A stretch of DNA of 64,000 nucleotides, taken from assembly GCA_022385755.1 (NCBI GenBank), contig MU278354.1, forward strand, positions 1,008,805 to 1,072,804, given 5' to 3'. Within the stretch, counting starts at the first letter, position 1. Each line of letters starts with the position of its first letter. Both the position numbers and the translations under genes were made by a program. This document shows, in pieces, positions 22,301 to 35,008 of the stretch. The DNA comes from Trametopsis cervina (Eukaryota > Basidiomycota > Agaricomycetes > Polyporales > Irpicaceae). The notes beneath the pieces were generated by a model that saw only the letters and a program-made list of their open reading frames with translations, was not told the DNA's origin and made no database searches.

Positions 22301-25300
22301 ATACTGTGCCGGCTGGGTTGTTCAAAGCTCTTGTCAATGGTGACGACGAGCGCACACGCCGCTCTGTCCGTTCCAGACTCAGCTCTCGGGACATCTTCGA
22401 ACATAGCCCTCGTCCTTCATTGGATGACCTCACCGTCCCTACTATTTCTCGCCGCAAGAGCCGCAACCGTCTCTTTACTGACCCTGGCTTCCGGGATCAT
22501 TCCCCTGATGAGCTCGATGTGTTTGATGCTCCTCGTCGTTCGTCCCTACCGCCTCGCCACGGCCACGAAGATTCTTCTGGCTCCGATATGTCTCTGGGTC
22601 CCATGAACCTCTCAAGAAGAATTGAAATGCAACAATACGAGCAAAGGCTGGAGGTGCTCCTGGACGAGAAGATCGAGGATATCAAGAAGACTTTGCACGA
22701 GTTCAAGCATGCTGCCCGCAGTCAGATTTTAGGTTCCTCGACGGAGTCCATGATGGCAGAGGTAGTCTCACTATTCCGCACACAACTGCAGACTTCTGCT
22801 GCAAGAGAGTTGGAAGGCAGTCAGCTCGACGCACGAGGAGATTTCGATTTCGAACTGTTGAAGGATATACTTGAGCAGAGTCAGGCAGAGGCTCGCAATG
22901 TCATGCAACAGGATTTGGAGCAGTGGGTGTCCTCAACCCGCGGAAACAACCTCGACTTCAGGAAATTCTCGGAGGACTTGGCAGAGAGAACAGTCAAAGC
23001 TGTCTTGACTGCAACCTCCCAGATCACGATGCATCTCCACACAATGGAGCAGGCTCGTCCGTCTATTATGGCCGAGCGCGACACGATCGTTCACGATATT
23101 TTAGCGGCCCTTGGTCCTGCCTTATCTGCCATCCGCCCCGAACCGATTGACTACGACAGTCTCACTGGTCAGCTCTCGCAGGCCGTCAAACCTCATATTT
23201 CCCAGCTCATCGATCTTGCATCAGACAAGCGTGAAACCGCAGGTCTGATAGTCGAAAGGCTTGTTCCCATTCTTCCTTCACTATACCCTCCTATGCCGCA
23301 TATCGACACTGAGGCGTTGGTTGGTAGCTTGAGTGCAGAGATGCGCAAGATTATTGGCCCACTGGACGCTCACGAGATGAAGGAACAAGTATCGGACCTT
23401 GTTGTCGAGCGGCTTGATTCGCGGCTGGCCGTCCGCGATAGGGCACTCTCGCCTGAAATAATCACGGAGAAGGTCACTGATAGTATAAGGGCTCTCCTGC
23501 AGCCACTTCAGGGGCTCAAGGATACCGTGGACATCATTGACCAGCGACAACAGTCTCAGCCTGCTTCTGCGCCTATCGACCTCTCTGGTATTCGCTCTGA
23601 AATCTCAACCGCCCTTGCCAGCCTGCATAGCGAATTCACTCCAGTTGTAGCGGCTCTTGAGAAAGCACAAGCCGAGTTCTCCGCACAGAAGAACGAAGAT
23701 TCGAAGGAGCTCGCGGACGAGAATGCCTTGCAAATCCGAGACGCACTGGACCAAGTAGCTGAGGAACAAAAGCGCCTTATCTCGCAGAATACGGAACTGT
23801 CTGACTTCTGTCAAGAGATCGTCAAGCATATTGATGGCCTGCCTGAGGCGATGCTTGAAGCCACGAAGGTTCTGCAGAACGCTCACGCTGATATACTCGA
23901 GCGCGATACGTCGAAGAAAGATGCCGAGGAGATCCGCCGACTGATGGGCGTCAACGCAGAGCTGCAAGTACAGATGGCGAAGGCGAGAGGCGCACATGGT
24001 CAAGTACGCGTAGAGAAGGACGCCCTTGCCGATCGTTTGCACGCAGTCGAAGCCGATCGAGAGGAACTGCGGTCGAAGCTGACAGCCGCAGAATCGTCCG
24101 CTGCGCAGACCTCTGCCGCTGTGGCTGCTGCTGAGGCTCAAGCAGCGGAGCTGGAGACTGCGCTTGCACAAGCGTTAGAGCGAATCAAATCTGCTGATGC
24201 TACTGCTCAAGATACTCAGGAGCGACTCTCCGCTCTCGAGAAGAAGAACGATGAAGTGCTTGCCGAGAAGCAACAACTACAGAGCCAGGTATGACCGTTT
24301 GTGTTTTTGCAAGATAATATGTGCTAATCTACCCACTTAGGTCGATAAGGTTGACATGGGTTCTTTGATTGCCAATCGTGAACGGGAAGCTCTTGCTGAG
24401 GAGTTAGTCTCCCTAAAGAAACACAACGAGCAGCTGCTGTCACAACAGTCAAACTGGGAAGAGCTTCGTCGTGCGTCTGAGCAGATGCAGTCTCTTGCTA
24501 CTTTGATCGGTCAGGGTGAAACGGAGGAAGTCAAGGAGCTCAGACGCATTCGGGATAACTACAAGGTGCTAGAGGGTGAAAATGCGGCCTTGCAACGACG
24601 TCTGAAGGAGCAAGACAACAAGATGGCCAACAATGAGCGGATAGCTCTGACCGCCCGACAGAGTTTGAATAACGCTCAAGAACGCGCGGTGGAGTGGGAA
24701 AGGCGTGCCAAGGATTACGAACATGACCTGCGCACGACACGCACGAAGCTTGAGGATATTGAGCAAGCCCATGCACAACTGGAGGCTGACACCTCGCTAG
24801 CGAAACTGCAGCTCGACGAACGTGATGCTCATGAGCGTCTTACCAAGGTAAGTTGTGTCTACTATTCGTTAATCCATGCTAACGTTGCCCCTTAGGATCG
24901 TGAAAGCAAGCTACGGGATCAGATAGCTGCTATGGAGGCACAACTCGCTCGAGCTCAAGCTGACCTCGACAAGGCCAACAACGCTATCGCCGCTTCCAAG
25001 AGCAATTCTGCATCTACATCCTCTCGCTCGCGTCCCAATGGACACTCTCGTGTTCAGCATGCTCCCGCTCGCCCAGATTCTCGGGCCAGCACTGTGTACG
25101 AAGACGAGCAAGATCATCGTGCGGCAACACCTGTAGCCCAAGTCAACGGCAAGCACTATACCCCCAGCGTTAGAGCTGCCTCACCGGCCCAGCCCTCAGT
25201 GTGGGATTCCATGCACGCGCCCACTGCAAGAAGGGATGAGCCTATACGGCTACCTATGACACCCAAGGCGCTGCGGTCGCAGTCGTATTACCGCTCCCAG

Positions 25301-25369
25301 ATACCCTCGCCAACGCCTAGCAATGTCTCGGCCGCACCCACTCTCGGCGACGACGGCTGGTGGGCATGA
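19314..25369 (+). CDS. Large proline-rich and coiled-coil protein, about 1,927 aa, function unknown
   Basis: Six exons (19314-20024, 20084-20203, 20254-21075, 21139-24288, 24341-24847, 24896-25369), all in frame. The N-terminal 700 residues are disordered, rich in Pro, Ala, Ser and acidic runs. A conserved-looking island lies at the exon 1/2 junction: AYPPDAWRHHIPPTVDVFLP, then QKAIEEKLERLG. From about residue 800 it becomes a long alpha-helical coiled coil, starting at SRRIEMQQYEQRLEVLLDEK. A dense heptad region of about 470 residues (QAAELETALAQALERI and similar) ends near 24930. The tail is Ser/Arg/Pro-rich and finishes DDGWWA. No catalytic domain, membrane helix or signal peptide. The arrangement suggests a scaffold of cytoskeleton, polarity site or spindle pole, but this is inference only. 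Confidence 0.8.
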
Positions 25370-25871
25370 TACCCTAGAAAAGATAAAGGACCGTTGCAAT
25401 GACGCTAACTCAATCGATCCGTTTCTTCACTTACTCTCCACTATGTTGTCACACATCTATGTTGCATCACCAATCTCCATCTGTCGTATAATCACTACAC
25501 CAAGCCCGCCCCATTGGCTTCATTCAGTACCATTTATTCACCAGCATAACTCTTCCCTTGCTAACCACACCGCTTCCCCTTCGTCTCCTTCATTGCTCGT
25601 TATCCCTAACATCTTCCATCTTCATTATCTTACTACGGGTCGAAAGGTTTGGTTGGATGTTCCTGCCCTGTACACACATTGGAATATATTGCACATTAAT
25701 CTTGGTTGGATAATACACGGAAAGCAAAACGGGAAAGGGGTGTTCGTCAAAGATATACTTTAGCAGTAGCTATGATGGCTGTTCATGTACATGTCAGTGC
25801 GCGAGATATCCAGAAAAACCACGAGCAAAGTCAGTCCATCTATGGTAAGTCTTTCAATATGGTACGGATCT
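25370..25871. other. Convergent 3' flanks
   Basis: AT-rich 3' untranslated sequence of the coiled-coil gene (plus) meeting that of the oxysterol-binding protein gene (minus). No gene or repeat recognised. Confidence 0.45.
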
Positions 25872-27653
25872 TCATTGCTTCGGCAGCCAGATCCACGCCT
25901 GGACCGCTTTCTCAGCTGCGGCGGGATCGGTAGGCACGCTGTGAGCAGAATATGTTAGTCCTTTTATTGGCGCGTTTTTAATAGAGTTCACGAACGTGAA
26001 GTTGGGAATCCAGCGACCGTCCTTGTTCTGCGAGAAAAACCTGGCAACGTAGTCCTGTCCCGCCTCTTCGCGCTGCCTACGAGACTCTCGCTGAGACTCC
26101 TCTACTGCTGTCTTAGCCTCCGTCGCCGCCTCCATATCTTTGTCAATGATTGCCTGGGTGAGTTTAGACCACAAGCTGGAGACAGATGTACGGTGTGAGA
26201 CAAGAATAATCTCCGCAGAGGTGGCGGTACGTACCGACGGGACTCATTTGGCTCTTGCTCTTCCTCTGACTGCACCCACTTCGGAGCGACCTTGCTGCCA
26301 TCCTTGCCCACATCAAACAGCACTCTCTTCTCCCCCTGTGACGAGCGCTTAGTAAATCGAAAGATGCTCGCTGAGCCGCAGACGTACTTTGACAGGTTTA
26401 TACTCCATGACATGGCTCCACTTGCCCGATATTTCTCCCAGGTCAGTGTTGGTCGTGTGCTTGCGCACTTTGCCCGCGATGGAGTTGTACGAGCCGGAAA
26501 AGTAGCCTTTGGTCTTGAATTGCAGGTCGGCGCTCAGCCCGAGACGGTCGTTGCGCGCCGTACACGAGTCCCCGAGCTCGAGGACCATCCTGCCCCATAG
26601 GATACCGCGCGCGTACATGTTGGGCATGGATATTACGTATTCTGCATGCGTGTAGACGTGAGCGTCCCGGAGTGTGTGAGGTGATGCAATGCGTGTTACT
26701 CACCGCCATCGTCCGGTCGGCCCATGAGCAGCACCCTGTTCTCGCCCTCCATGTTTGTGGACACGCTGTTTCCGAGGAACTTGGACTTCGGTCTGAGCTC
26801 TCCAAGAATGCATAACTTATTCGCGGGGGAGATGTAGTAGAATGCCGAGACGGGTGGGTGATGCGAGACTGCAGCAAAGGCATAGATGAGCGCCGGCAAT
26901 CGCAGGGGTCAGGTGAACCTCAAGCTTTAGGCACGTATCATACCTTGTTCCGCGATGTAGAACCCCTTCGAGCCATCTGGATAATCATAGCGACAGCGGA
27001 AGAACTCGCCCAGAACAGGATTGTATCTGCATTCACGGAATACGATCAGTAACTGTGTATGTATCGAGCGCTACAGGGTTTGTGGTTCATGTTGGGTAGC
27101 CACAACCTCCTTGCCCGGAGCGCAAGTGAAGCCCGAGTCCGCAGTTAGCTGCGCACCCATCGCCAGTCATAGACAGCACAGTCCCCCAAGAGAGAGGTCT
27201 CACGCGGCAATAGAAAGAGAGCTCAGGATGGGAATGTACGCACGGTTTCTTGACCCCTTTCGGCTTTATATGCCATCCTGCGAGATAGTACTGTAGTACT
27301 CGGATGAATCGCTCCTCAGGATCCGGGCAGTCTTCAGCCCTAGATTACATTCAGTATGAATTGACACTGAGAACAGGAGCAAAGTTGTCCGCACCCGAAG
27401 ATGAGATCTGGGTGGGACATAAAGTCCGTGATGCGTTCGAGCATACTTCTAGGCTCAAGGACGAACGTCGGAAAGGTGACTTTGTGAAGGTCCATTCCGA
27501 CCCTGAACGTCGCCACTTGTCAGCTTTCGACGACCGCAGCACAAGGCGAGACACACACCTCAACTGGGATATCATCGACAGAATAATCGATCCCTCCTGT
27601 TCGTCCCTGGAGTCATCATCGGTCTCGTCAGCACCCATCGAGAATAGGTTCAT
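25872..27653 (-). CDS. Oxysterol-binding protein (OSBP/ORP family, short Osh type)
   Basis: Lipid-transfer protein moving sterol or phosphoinositides between ER and other membranes. It consists almost wholly of the ORD beta-barrel, without PH or ankyrin domains. Splicing gives [28 protein letters not shown], with the family's lid and LxxQLxxGMDL core, then [39 protein letters not shown] and the fingerprint [14 protein letters not shown] (intron inside EQ|VSHHPP) follow. Later exons carry [22 protein letters not shown] and a C-terminal Lys/Glu/Arg helix, ending AWIWLPKQ at 25872. About 400 residues with eight or so introns. The start at 27653 ([14 protein letters not shown]) is the simplest; an upstream ATG at 27787 with another intron would add about 40 residues. 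Confidence 0.9.
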
Positions 27654-28750
27654 GATTTTTGGTGGGCGGAAGAGAGAGAAGACACGGACAGGATGGAAGT
27701 ATCGTCTGGTTCGGTATCCTCAGGCATCTTGTCCTCGAGGGAGGAACGTGGTTTCTTGGTGTTCGACTGACCAAAAATGCCCATCATGACTGGAGATCCC
27801 TGTAGGCGTTGTGGGCGTGGAAGGATTTATGGGAGGAGCGTGGATCAGCCGAGTGCGTGAAGTAGAGGGCTAAGGTGTGTTAGGCACGCAGATTAATGCT
27901 TTGGGGCGTGATAATATAGTGAGGCTGTGCCTTGGCAGATCACAGCTAACAGTTAACCCCTCGTCGATGTCGTCAGAGGACTTGAGTCAGACGGACCAGA
28001 GGCCGTTGTCGTTATTCCGGACGGTGAGGAGAAGAGACAAGTGAAGGATAGCAATAGCGCAACGTTGGTGGCCAGAGAGGTCGGTTCTTTAGAGTGACGC
28101 AGTGCGGCGGATCCGGCTGCTTCACCGGCGCCTCCGATGGATACGCATCTCTCAGGCTGCTGACCGCTTCAAACGCTGTAAGTAGCTCCCTACCGGGCCC
28201 GAGGACATGAGATTCGCGTTGTTAGTCACTAGGCAGGCCATCCTTTTATACATTTGTAAGATGAAACATAGAACAGACATCGACAAACTCGTGCTTCACA
28301 CCTCAACCTTATTTCGCCCTCCGAGGAGCTCGGGGGGGTACCAGTACAAAGCTAAACAAGTTTACTTCCCCATTCACAGGATCTTTTATGTTGGTGGCCG
28401 CTGAGTGCCAAGGTCAGCAATGCGTTCTCCGCTGCCTACCGTAATGTCTGCTGGTCGAAACAGGCTTGCTGGTCTGGTGCGGCACTTCTCTCTACATTCG
28501 TTCCCTCTGACGACGCTCTTTATCCGACACCCAATAGCTTCGCGCCTCATGGTCATAATGCGCTATTCCACCATAATGTGTTATATCTCATTATTCACCG
28601 GAATGTCAGACAGTACAGTAGGAATGGTAGATAGTAGGAACATCAGATGTACTGTCGGCGGCCGCGTACTCAGCGTGGTAGCAAGAAGCAAGGTGTCTGT
28701 AATGTAGAGGAATTCCTAATGACACGATATGTCAACAGAGATCATCAAAA
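27654..28750. other. Long intergenic region without recognised gene
   Basis: About 1.1 kb upstream of the OSBP gene and downstream of the F-box gene. The first 130 bases contain a minus-strand frame that might be an extra OSBP first exon. Short plus-strand frames near 28207-28707 show no domain. No repeats seen. Confidence 0.45.
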
Positions 28751-30195
28751 TCAAACATGCAGTGCAGACACAAGGAGAGCTGGGTATGATTCGCAGCTAT
28801 CTATACCATTAAGAACGACTGAACATGCTTCATCGACCCATACTAGCAGAGCGATAAGAACATGTGGGTAGTTCAAGTTGTGAGGACTCACTCGTCCATC
28901 CCTTTCTTCTTCCAGTGTTCGAAACTCAAGAAGGTCTTCAAGGGGGGCTAACGCTCGTCTGACATCCACACGAGCTACCTCAATAGACGTGCGCCGAGTA
29001 ACAATAACTATCCGTCGGAGCCTAGGAAGGTTGTGAAGGTGTTCCACGATGTGCTCCAAACGGATACCTTCAAACTCCTTGGTCGCGCTAGATACATCGA
29101 AACGAAGCGTGATTGTGTGCAGCTGGTTTGAACACAGTCTTGACGCGACACCACGAATGCACATATGAACCGCGCGCAAGAGACTGCCCCAGCCTCTCGA
29201 TGCGACAAGAGTGAGATCCAGCCCCAGAGTCTCCAAAGCGGTACAGCGATGGATGTTGAGGTCGTCGTAGCCATTGGCTGGCAGAAGGGCCCTCGTATCA
29301 GCAGTGCAGTCATGCAGAAAATGCTCAACTTACCCATCCTCATTCTTTCTTCAAGTAAACGCTCGTCAAATAGCAGCCTTATATCGTGGAGATTTGGGCC
29401 CGCCTCGTGCAAGAAATTGGCTAGACGAGTGTAAGAGTTTTTCCAGACTTGATAGGTGAACGTGTGGATGGTGCCAATAGATCGTGTTGCGGTGATTTCC
29501 TTCAGAAGGTATTCGGCGCCGAGGGCCTCCGTGCTCATCTCAAGTATTTCAAGCTCCAGATCCACGGAGAGAGGTGGGTACACAATAGCTTCGTCCCTGG
29601 TAGCATACGCACGGTTCACATACAGCTCCTTCAGCCCAGGAAACCAGCGGACAATGTCGTGTACGCGTGAATCATGGGCGCTGTATGCACGGCTTTCAAT
29701 CCTCAAGGACTTCAAGCCAGGGTGTATTATTTGAGGCATAGATGAAGGGTCTTCCAGCTGCCAGAGTGTGCCTGTGAGACTCATAACTTCCAAAGACGGT
29801 AGCTTCATCACGATATTTCCTAGAACCTCGAGATTGAACTCGGGACGCGAGTGAAGACCTTGGTCGTTCCAGCGTAGTTCCATGCCCATTGAGAGGTGTA
29901 GTTCTTTCACGAGATGGCAGACCTCGGGCATTGTACGCAGTGTCCTTGCGAATGGGTAGAAGAGGTATGTCAATGCCGTCTCACGGATCCGTACCTCGCG
30001 AAAGAGCTGGGAGCGTGTGGCGTAGTACCAAGACTTGCACACGCGTGCGCAATTGGCCAAAGTCCCTTTGTCTCTCTGGTGGAGCTTTTCGATAATCTCG
30101 TAGAAGACCTCAGTAGGCACAGCCACCTTGCCGAAATGGATGGGTGCTGAAGGTAACGAGACCTCGTGAAGCCTTCCAAACTCAAGCAGAGGCAT
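28751..30195 (-). CDS. F-box domain protein, 462 aa
   Basis: Two exons, 29334-30195 and 28751-29277, separated by a 56-nt intron (GTAAGT..GCCAG), give 462 residues. Residues about 27-70 form an F-box: VPTEVFYEIIEKL, then LANCARVCKSWYYATRSQLF. F-box proteins link substrates to SCF ubiquitin ligases through Skp1. The remaining 390 residues are Leu-rich with irregular helix-strand units (LHLSMGMELRW, LEVMSLTGTLW, LKSLRIESRAYS, LKELYVNRAY), as in the degenerate LRR-like F-box families that are very numerous in agaricomycetes. No signal peptide or membrane segment. The substrate cannot be inferred. The frame is open throughout and the splice site is strong, so the gene looks functional. Confidence 0.8.
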
Positions 30196-30619
30196 CTTCT
30201 TAGAATCTGAGGGGATAGGCTATGCACATGCCGGAGCATAAGAATGTTGTACGACATGCAACGCAGGACGGTTGCTCACTTCTGCACGGCGCGTTCGCCG
30301 TGGAACGTTCGAACAGTGTTGCATCCCAAGCATGTTAGGTGGGTTTGTGAGACAGTGTAATGTGAAGTGATGTGGTGAGAGTTACTGTGGAATGGTCTGC
30401 TCGAACGTGAATGCTGAGTGACAAGTGGTAGTGGTCAAAGTCGAAGTCGGACAATGGGACTCCGGTACGGACAGCGGTAGACGCCCATAGTACGTCAGTT
30501 GTGGGCGTGCATAGGTCCACCTATCACGTGATAGCTACAGACATGAGAGAAACAAAGTGCAGAATATATCGCATCTAAGTATGAACGGAGCAGGTGATAC
30601 AAGTAACGAACAACAGTAT
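30196..30619. other. Spacer, F-box upstream region / DBP3 3' flank
   Basis: 424 bp; upstream region of the minus-strand F-box gene and 3' flank of DBP3. Contains a short minus-strand frame (30335-30520) with no domain. Nothing else recognised. Confidence 0.4.
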
Positions 30620-32692
30620 CTAGTCGAACTTGATTTTGGTGGGGGCTGAGGGGGTAGGGATGTCGTCTCTAAAGAACGCTCCATAGGCACTGTGAGTCTT
30701 CTTTTTGATAGCCATGGGGAACTTATTCTGGAGCTCCTCGTTGGTGAAGCCCGATTCGCGTAACACTCTTGCAAGTTCGCCCGCAAGGGCACGCTCATGC
30801 GCTTCCCCAGTAAAGAATGTAATAGATTTTCCAGTTTTCCCTCCGCGCCCTGGTTAAGACATTAGCGAAGATCACCTATATGCTTGAGATATCACATACC
30901 TGTTCGTCCAATACGATGTATGTAGTCTTCGATGGTAAGAGGGAAGGTATAGTTTATAACAGCGGCAACATTCGGGATATCCAACCCACGCGCGGCGACG
31001 TCCGTGGCAACCAGAAGACCAGTTTTGCCTGTCTTGAAATTATTGAGAGCTTCGAGACGTGCGCTCTGTGACAGATCTCCATGTAGACCACCCACGCTGA
31101 ACCCTTTACCGCGAAGCATATGCTCAACGCGAGTCGCCTCTTTCTTATACAAAGCAAAGATGAGGATGCGTGTTTCCTCGGCGCCCACTTGCTTCTTGGG
31201 TATCAGGTTCTTCAGATGGCCTAGCAGACGATAACTGAACAACCAAGGGGGTTGAAATCTCTTGTCATTTCTGAAAATTAGAGGTGCTTACTCTTTTGAA
31301 CGATTATCATCGAAAACCTCAACGGCTTGCTCCACCCTACTGTTCGCGGTCAGGTCGTCGCTGCCAACGGTGACGCGCACCGGATTGCGTTGGAAAGTCC
31401 CTGCAAGCCTGCGCACAGCATCCGGCCAAGTCGCACTGAACATGAGGGTCTGACGAGCATCTCCCTGCTGTGTGTGTCCTATGATGGAACGAATATCGTT
31501 TTCAAAGCCCTTGTCTAACATCCGGTCGGCCTCGTCCAAGACAAGATACCGCACGTTACTGAGGTCGCACACGCCGTCATTGATGAGATCGAGAATACGT
31601 CCCGGCGTGCCGACGATGATCCTCGTCGTCTTCTTGCTCTTTTTCCCTTCCCTCGAGATGTTCCGCAAGGCTTCGATTTGAGCTCGCTTCTCGACCCCTC
31701 CAAAGACAGCAACACTTGCAATTCCAAACGGTTCTCCGAGCGATTCGAGGGTCTCATGGGTCTGGAGGGCTAATTCGCGAGTGGGAGCCATCACGAGGAC
31801 GGAGATAGTGGTGCTACCCTTGGCGGGTTGAGGGATTTCGGAGGATAGGATTCGTGCAAGGGCGGGTAGGCCGAACGCCATTGTCTTTCCGCTGTTTTCT
31901 AACTCAATTTCATTGGTAGACCGGAGTGATTTGAAAGCTTACCTGCCCGTCTCTGCGATTCCAACGACGTCCAGCCCTGCGAGTGAAGGAGGCCATGTAC
32001 AGGCCTGAATCGGTGTCGGCTCTTTGAACCCATCACAGGCTGACCGTAGGCCTGCAGGTACGTCCAGCTGGCTGAACGAGATAATGGGAGTGATAGCCGT
32101 GTCACTGTGGATCGTGATAGAATGTTTGGCGAGAAAAGCCTCGGTCTCAGAAGCGGCTGGTGATGAAGTCGTGACAGGTCCTTCAGCGGTGACAGGTATT
32201 TCAGAAGCCAGCTCCTTTCTCCTTTTCTCCTTCTTCTCCTTTTTCTTCGATGAAGATGGCTCTCCCTCTACGGCCGTATCAAGTTCAGTGTGCTTGCGCT
32301 TCTTCTTTCCCTCTTTGCCGCTGTCTACCTTGGTAGCCGCAAGCTCCTCAGACGTTCCTTCATGAGCTGGTTCTGAGTGTTCCGTCCGTTTCTTCTTCTC
32401 CTTCTTCTCCTTGGACGATACTGATTCCCCCTCTGCTTCCCGCTTTCGCTTCTTGTCTTTCTTAGAGGCCTTCGTTTCATCGCCTACATCTTTCACAGTA
32501 TGTTCCGTGGCCTTGGCTCCTTCAACCTCTTCTACAACTGGCTTGTTAAACATTCGACATACGTGCAAGAAGCGTAACATACAGACCACCAGCTTTCACC
32601 TCTCGTTTCTGCTTTTTGTACTTCTTCGATTTCACAGCATCGTTAGTCCTGTCTTCCGTTGCGCCATTGGCTAATATTTCTTCTGGGGCCAT
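30620..32692 (-). CDS. DBP3: DEAD-box ATP-dependent RNA helicase Dbp3
   Basis: Nucleolar helicase for 60S pre-rRNA processing. It starts at 32692 with [10 protein letters not shown]. The N-terminal third is a Lys/Glu-rich extension ([11 protein letters not shown] and similar), as in fungal Dbp3. The core follows: Q motif region [21 protein letters not shown] (an intron splits the Ser codon), [64 protein letters not shown] and HRIGRTGRGGKTG. The phrase [13 protein letters not shown] is what places it in Dbp3 rather than Dbp2. C-terminus APTKIKFD ends at 30620. Four or five introns. Only 163 bp separate its ATG from the ATG of DOT1 on the other strand, so the two likely share one promoter. Confidence 0.93.
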
Positions 32693-32855
32693 TGTCTGTA
32701 CTTGGGAATATGAGTAACGGAGACACCGGTGGCTGGATTATTGACAAGGGAAACTTTTTGATCATTATGGGCGCTTTCAGCACGTGGGGTCATTACAAGG
32801 GCGCCAACCTTATTATTGGCCTTCACCGTATCCTCCATTCTCGCACTGTCTGACA
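32693..32855. promoter_or_regulatory. Short bidirectional promoter DBP3 / DOT1
   Basis: 163 bp between the two divergent start codons. It must carry the core promoters of both genes. No TATA box is obvious, as expected for a housekeeping bidirectional promoter. Confidence 0.5.
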
Positions 32856-35008
32856 ATGGCCGCGCCAGGAGCAGACTTCAGCTTCTTCTCCAAGTCCAAG
32901 GCCAATAAACCTGCTGGAAGTGGTACCACAGTAACGACACGGGTGGTGACCAAGCAAGTCGTTAACACCGCGCCAAATCCCGCACAAGGGTCCGGTGCAG
33001 TGAAGGTCGTTGCGCGCGATGCCACTCCCTCCACCTCCACCTCAGTAGGCATCAAACGTAGGCCCGAGGCATCAGCTGTACCTTCAAGGGTCAAGAAAGC
33101 GCGTACTTCCGCGTCGCCGAGTGCAGGTCCCTCGTCTCGCGCCTCGAGCTTGGCACCTTCCGTTTCTACTCCTGAGCTTGTCCGAGAATCGTCGGTGGCG
33201 CCTAGACAACGCAAGACACGCTCGCGGTCATTCTCTACAACACCGGAAGATCGTGAAACGATACCCAGAACGTGGTGGACGGAGGAAGATGGTGCGCCTG
33301 GACCGGGCTTTCTCAGCGCGGAGTGTGTGGTGAAGGATATCATGAAGGACTATAAAGCTTGTGCGGCTCTTGACAATACTATGCTTTTTCAAGCTCACTC
33401 GTTCCCTAGTCTTTCGCAACCCGGATGATCCCAGTGATACGTCTTTTGAACCACATCCCACTCACTATCCAGTCGCCGAGTTGGAGTATCCTAATACGGG
33501 TGCATCGGAGAGGTATGCACTGCCCGGTTTTGGCTATTTTGTGTCCCCCATTCAATACATCTTCCAGATTCATTCTATTGACACCCAAAGATAAGGATCA
33601 TTACGACCCAATCATGTGCCTCGAGAGCAGCCTGTATACTATCATCGAAAGTATGCGCTATACTTGCTCACGTGACGTGGTAGCTAACATACTCCCAGCA
33701 TATCTAACACCGGAACAACAGAGTTTGTTCGGAACTCTTCCAGATAAAACTTATAAGAAGTTCATCGCTGATTCAACACCTGAACCTGATCACATTCGTG
33801 AAGATAGTAGCTCATCCCATTCGACGGTATCCACCCCAGAATCCATTTCATCTGTCCCATCTACCTCTTCCGTGTCCTCAGCATCCTCTGCAGCGTCTAT
33901 TTTTTCAACAATATCCGCAGTATCATCACTCTCCTCCATCTCTGAACTCCAGTCCTTCGCCGAACCTTGCACATTCGGCCCTCCCACCGTCGATTATCTC
34001 AATCTTCTGCAACGCGCCATACGAAAGCGGAACGGGCCGTTATTCCTCAAAGTCGTCGATGCCATCAATGCTCTTCTCCGCGCACTAAAATACCCAGCAA
34101 TACCCCCTGATCCCTTTGATCCGTCACCGCCAAATATCCTTCGTGACGCCGTGAAATCATTCCCAAGCTCCAAGCTGCCGTCTCGGCTTCTGTTGCGCAT
34201 TATTGAGGAGACTTACCAGCGGACTGTTGGCCCCCATGTTTCGGAGCTCAGCCGCTACGAAGCTTTCTCGTCCGAGGTGTATGGCGAACTGTTGCCTCCC
34301 TTCGTCACCGAAATCATCAAAACGACCGGGATAAGCCAGAACACACTTTTTGTGGACCTTGGCTCCGGCGTTGGTAACGTGCTTTTACAAGCGAGCCTGG
34401 CAACTGGGTGTAGGAGCTATGGAATCGAGTTAATGCCCGCACCCGCAAAACTAGCACGGAAACAGCTGGAGCAGTTCCGTACAAGATGCCGTATGTGGGG
34501 GTTACAGCATGGTGAAATAGAACTTGAAGAGGGTGATATGTTGGAAAGTACCAGGGCGCATGAACTCCTCAAACAAGCTGATGTCGTTCTGGTAAACAAC
34601 AAGGTCTTCAAGGAGAGCCGTGGGTACCTTTCTCCTGTTTGTGGAGCCACGCTCACGTCTTGATAGTGAACGAAGCATTACGTTCGAAATTCCTCGATCT
34701 CAAGGATGGGGCGATTGTTGTGTCACTCCAACCGTTTGTCTCTCCAAGTAGGACTGTCACTGAACGAAATGTAAGCAGTCCCATTCCCAGTTGCAAGATT
34801 CAGCAGCCTCTAACAAAGCCTACAGAGTCATGATATCAGCGGAATTTTCAAAGTCACAGAGCGATCATACTACGCTGGTAGCGTGTCGTGGAGCAGCTTC
34901 CCAGGGTCTTACTACCTCCACCGCGTTGATCGAGAAGAACTGAAGCGGATGCTCGCGGAGTATAATGCTCCGGGCAGGGCGACAAGGGCGACACGGTCCA
35001 GGAGATGA
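32856..35008 (+). CDS. DOT1: Histone H3-lysine-79 methyltransferase Dot1
   Basis: Nuclear SAM-dependent methyltransferase of the nucleosome core, without a SET domain. The N-terminal 150 residues are basic and disordered (NKPAGSG, GIKRRPEA, RQRKTRSRSF), suitable for nucleosome/DNA binding. A Ser-rich low-complexity run follows at about 33805-33950. The DOT1 catalytic fold includes YEAFSSEVYGELLPPFV (D1 loop region), FVDLGSGVGNVLLQASLATGC (motif I; the family DxGxGxG), YGIELMP (motif II acidic), ADVVLVNNKVF (NNxxF substrate loop) and LKDGAIVVSLQPF. C-terminal GSVSWSSFPGSYYLH matches the end of the fold. At least five introns; the frame is kept throughout. The stop is at 35006-35008, after RATRSRR. 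Head-to-head with DBP3. Confidence 0.93.

Noticed and set aside
22125..22466. Minus-strand and alternate-frame ORFs inside the coiled-coil gene (21-25 kb), some over 150 codons
   Set aside because: They lie opposite a 1,050-codon uninterrupted exon with strong coding character; GC-rich third positions create such shadows.
32659..32853. Small ORFs in the DBP3/DOT1 intergenic region
   Set aside because: They overlap both start codons and the promoter; too short and without features.
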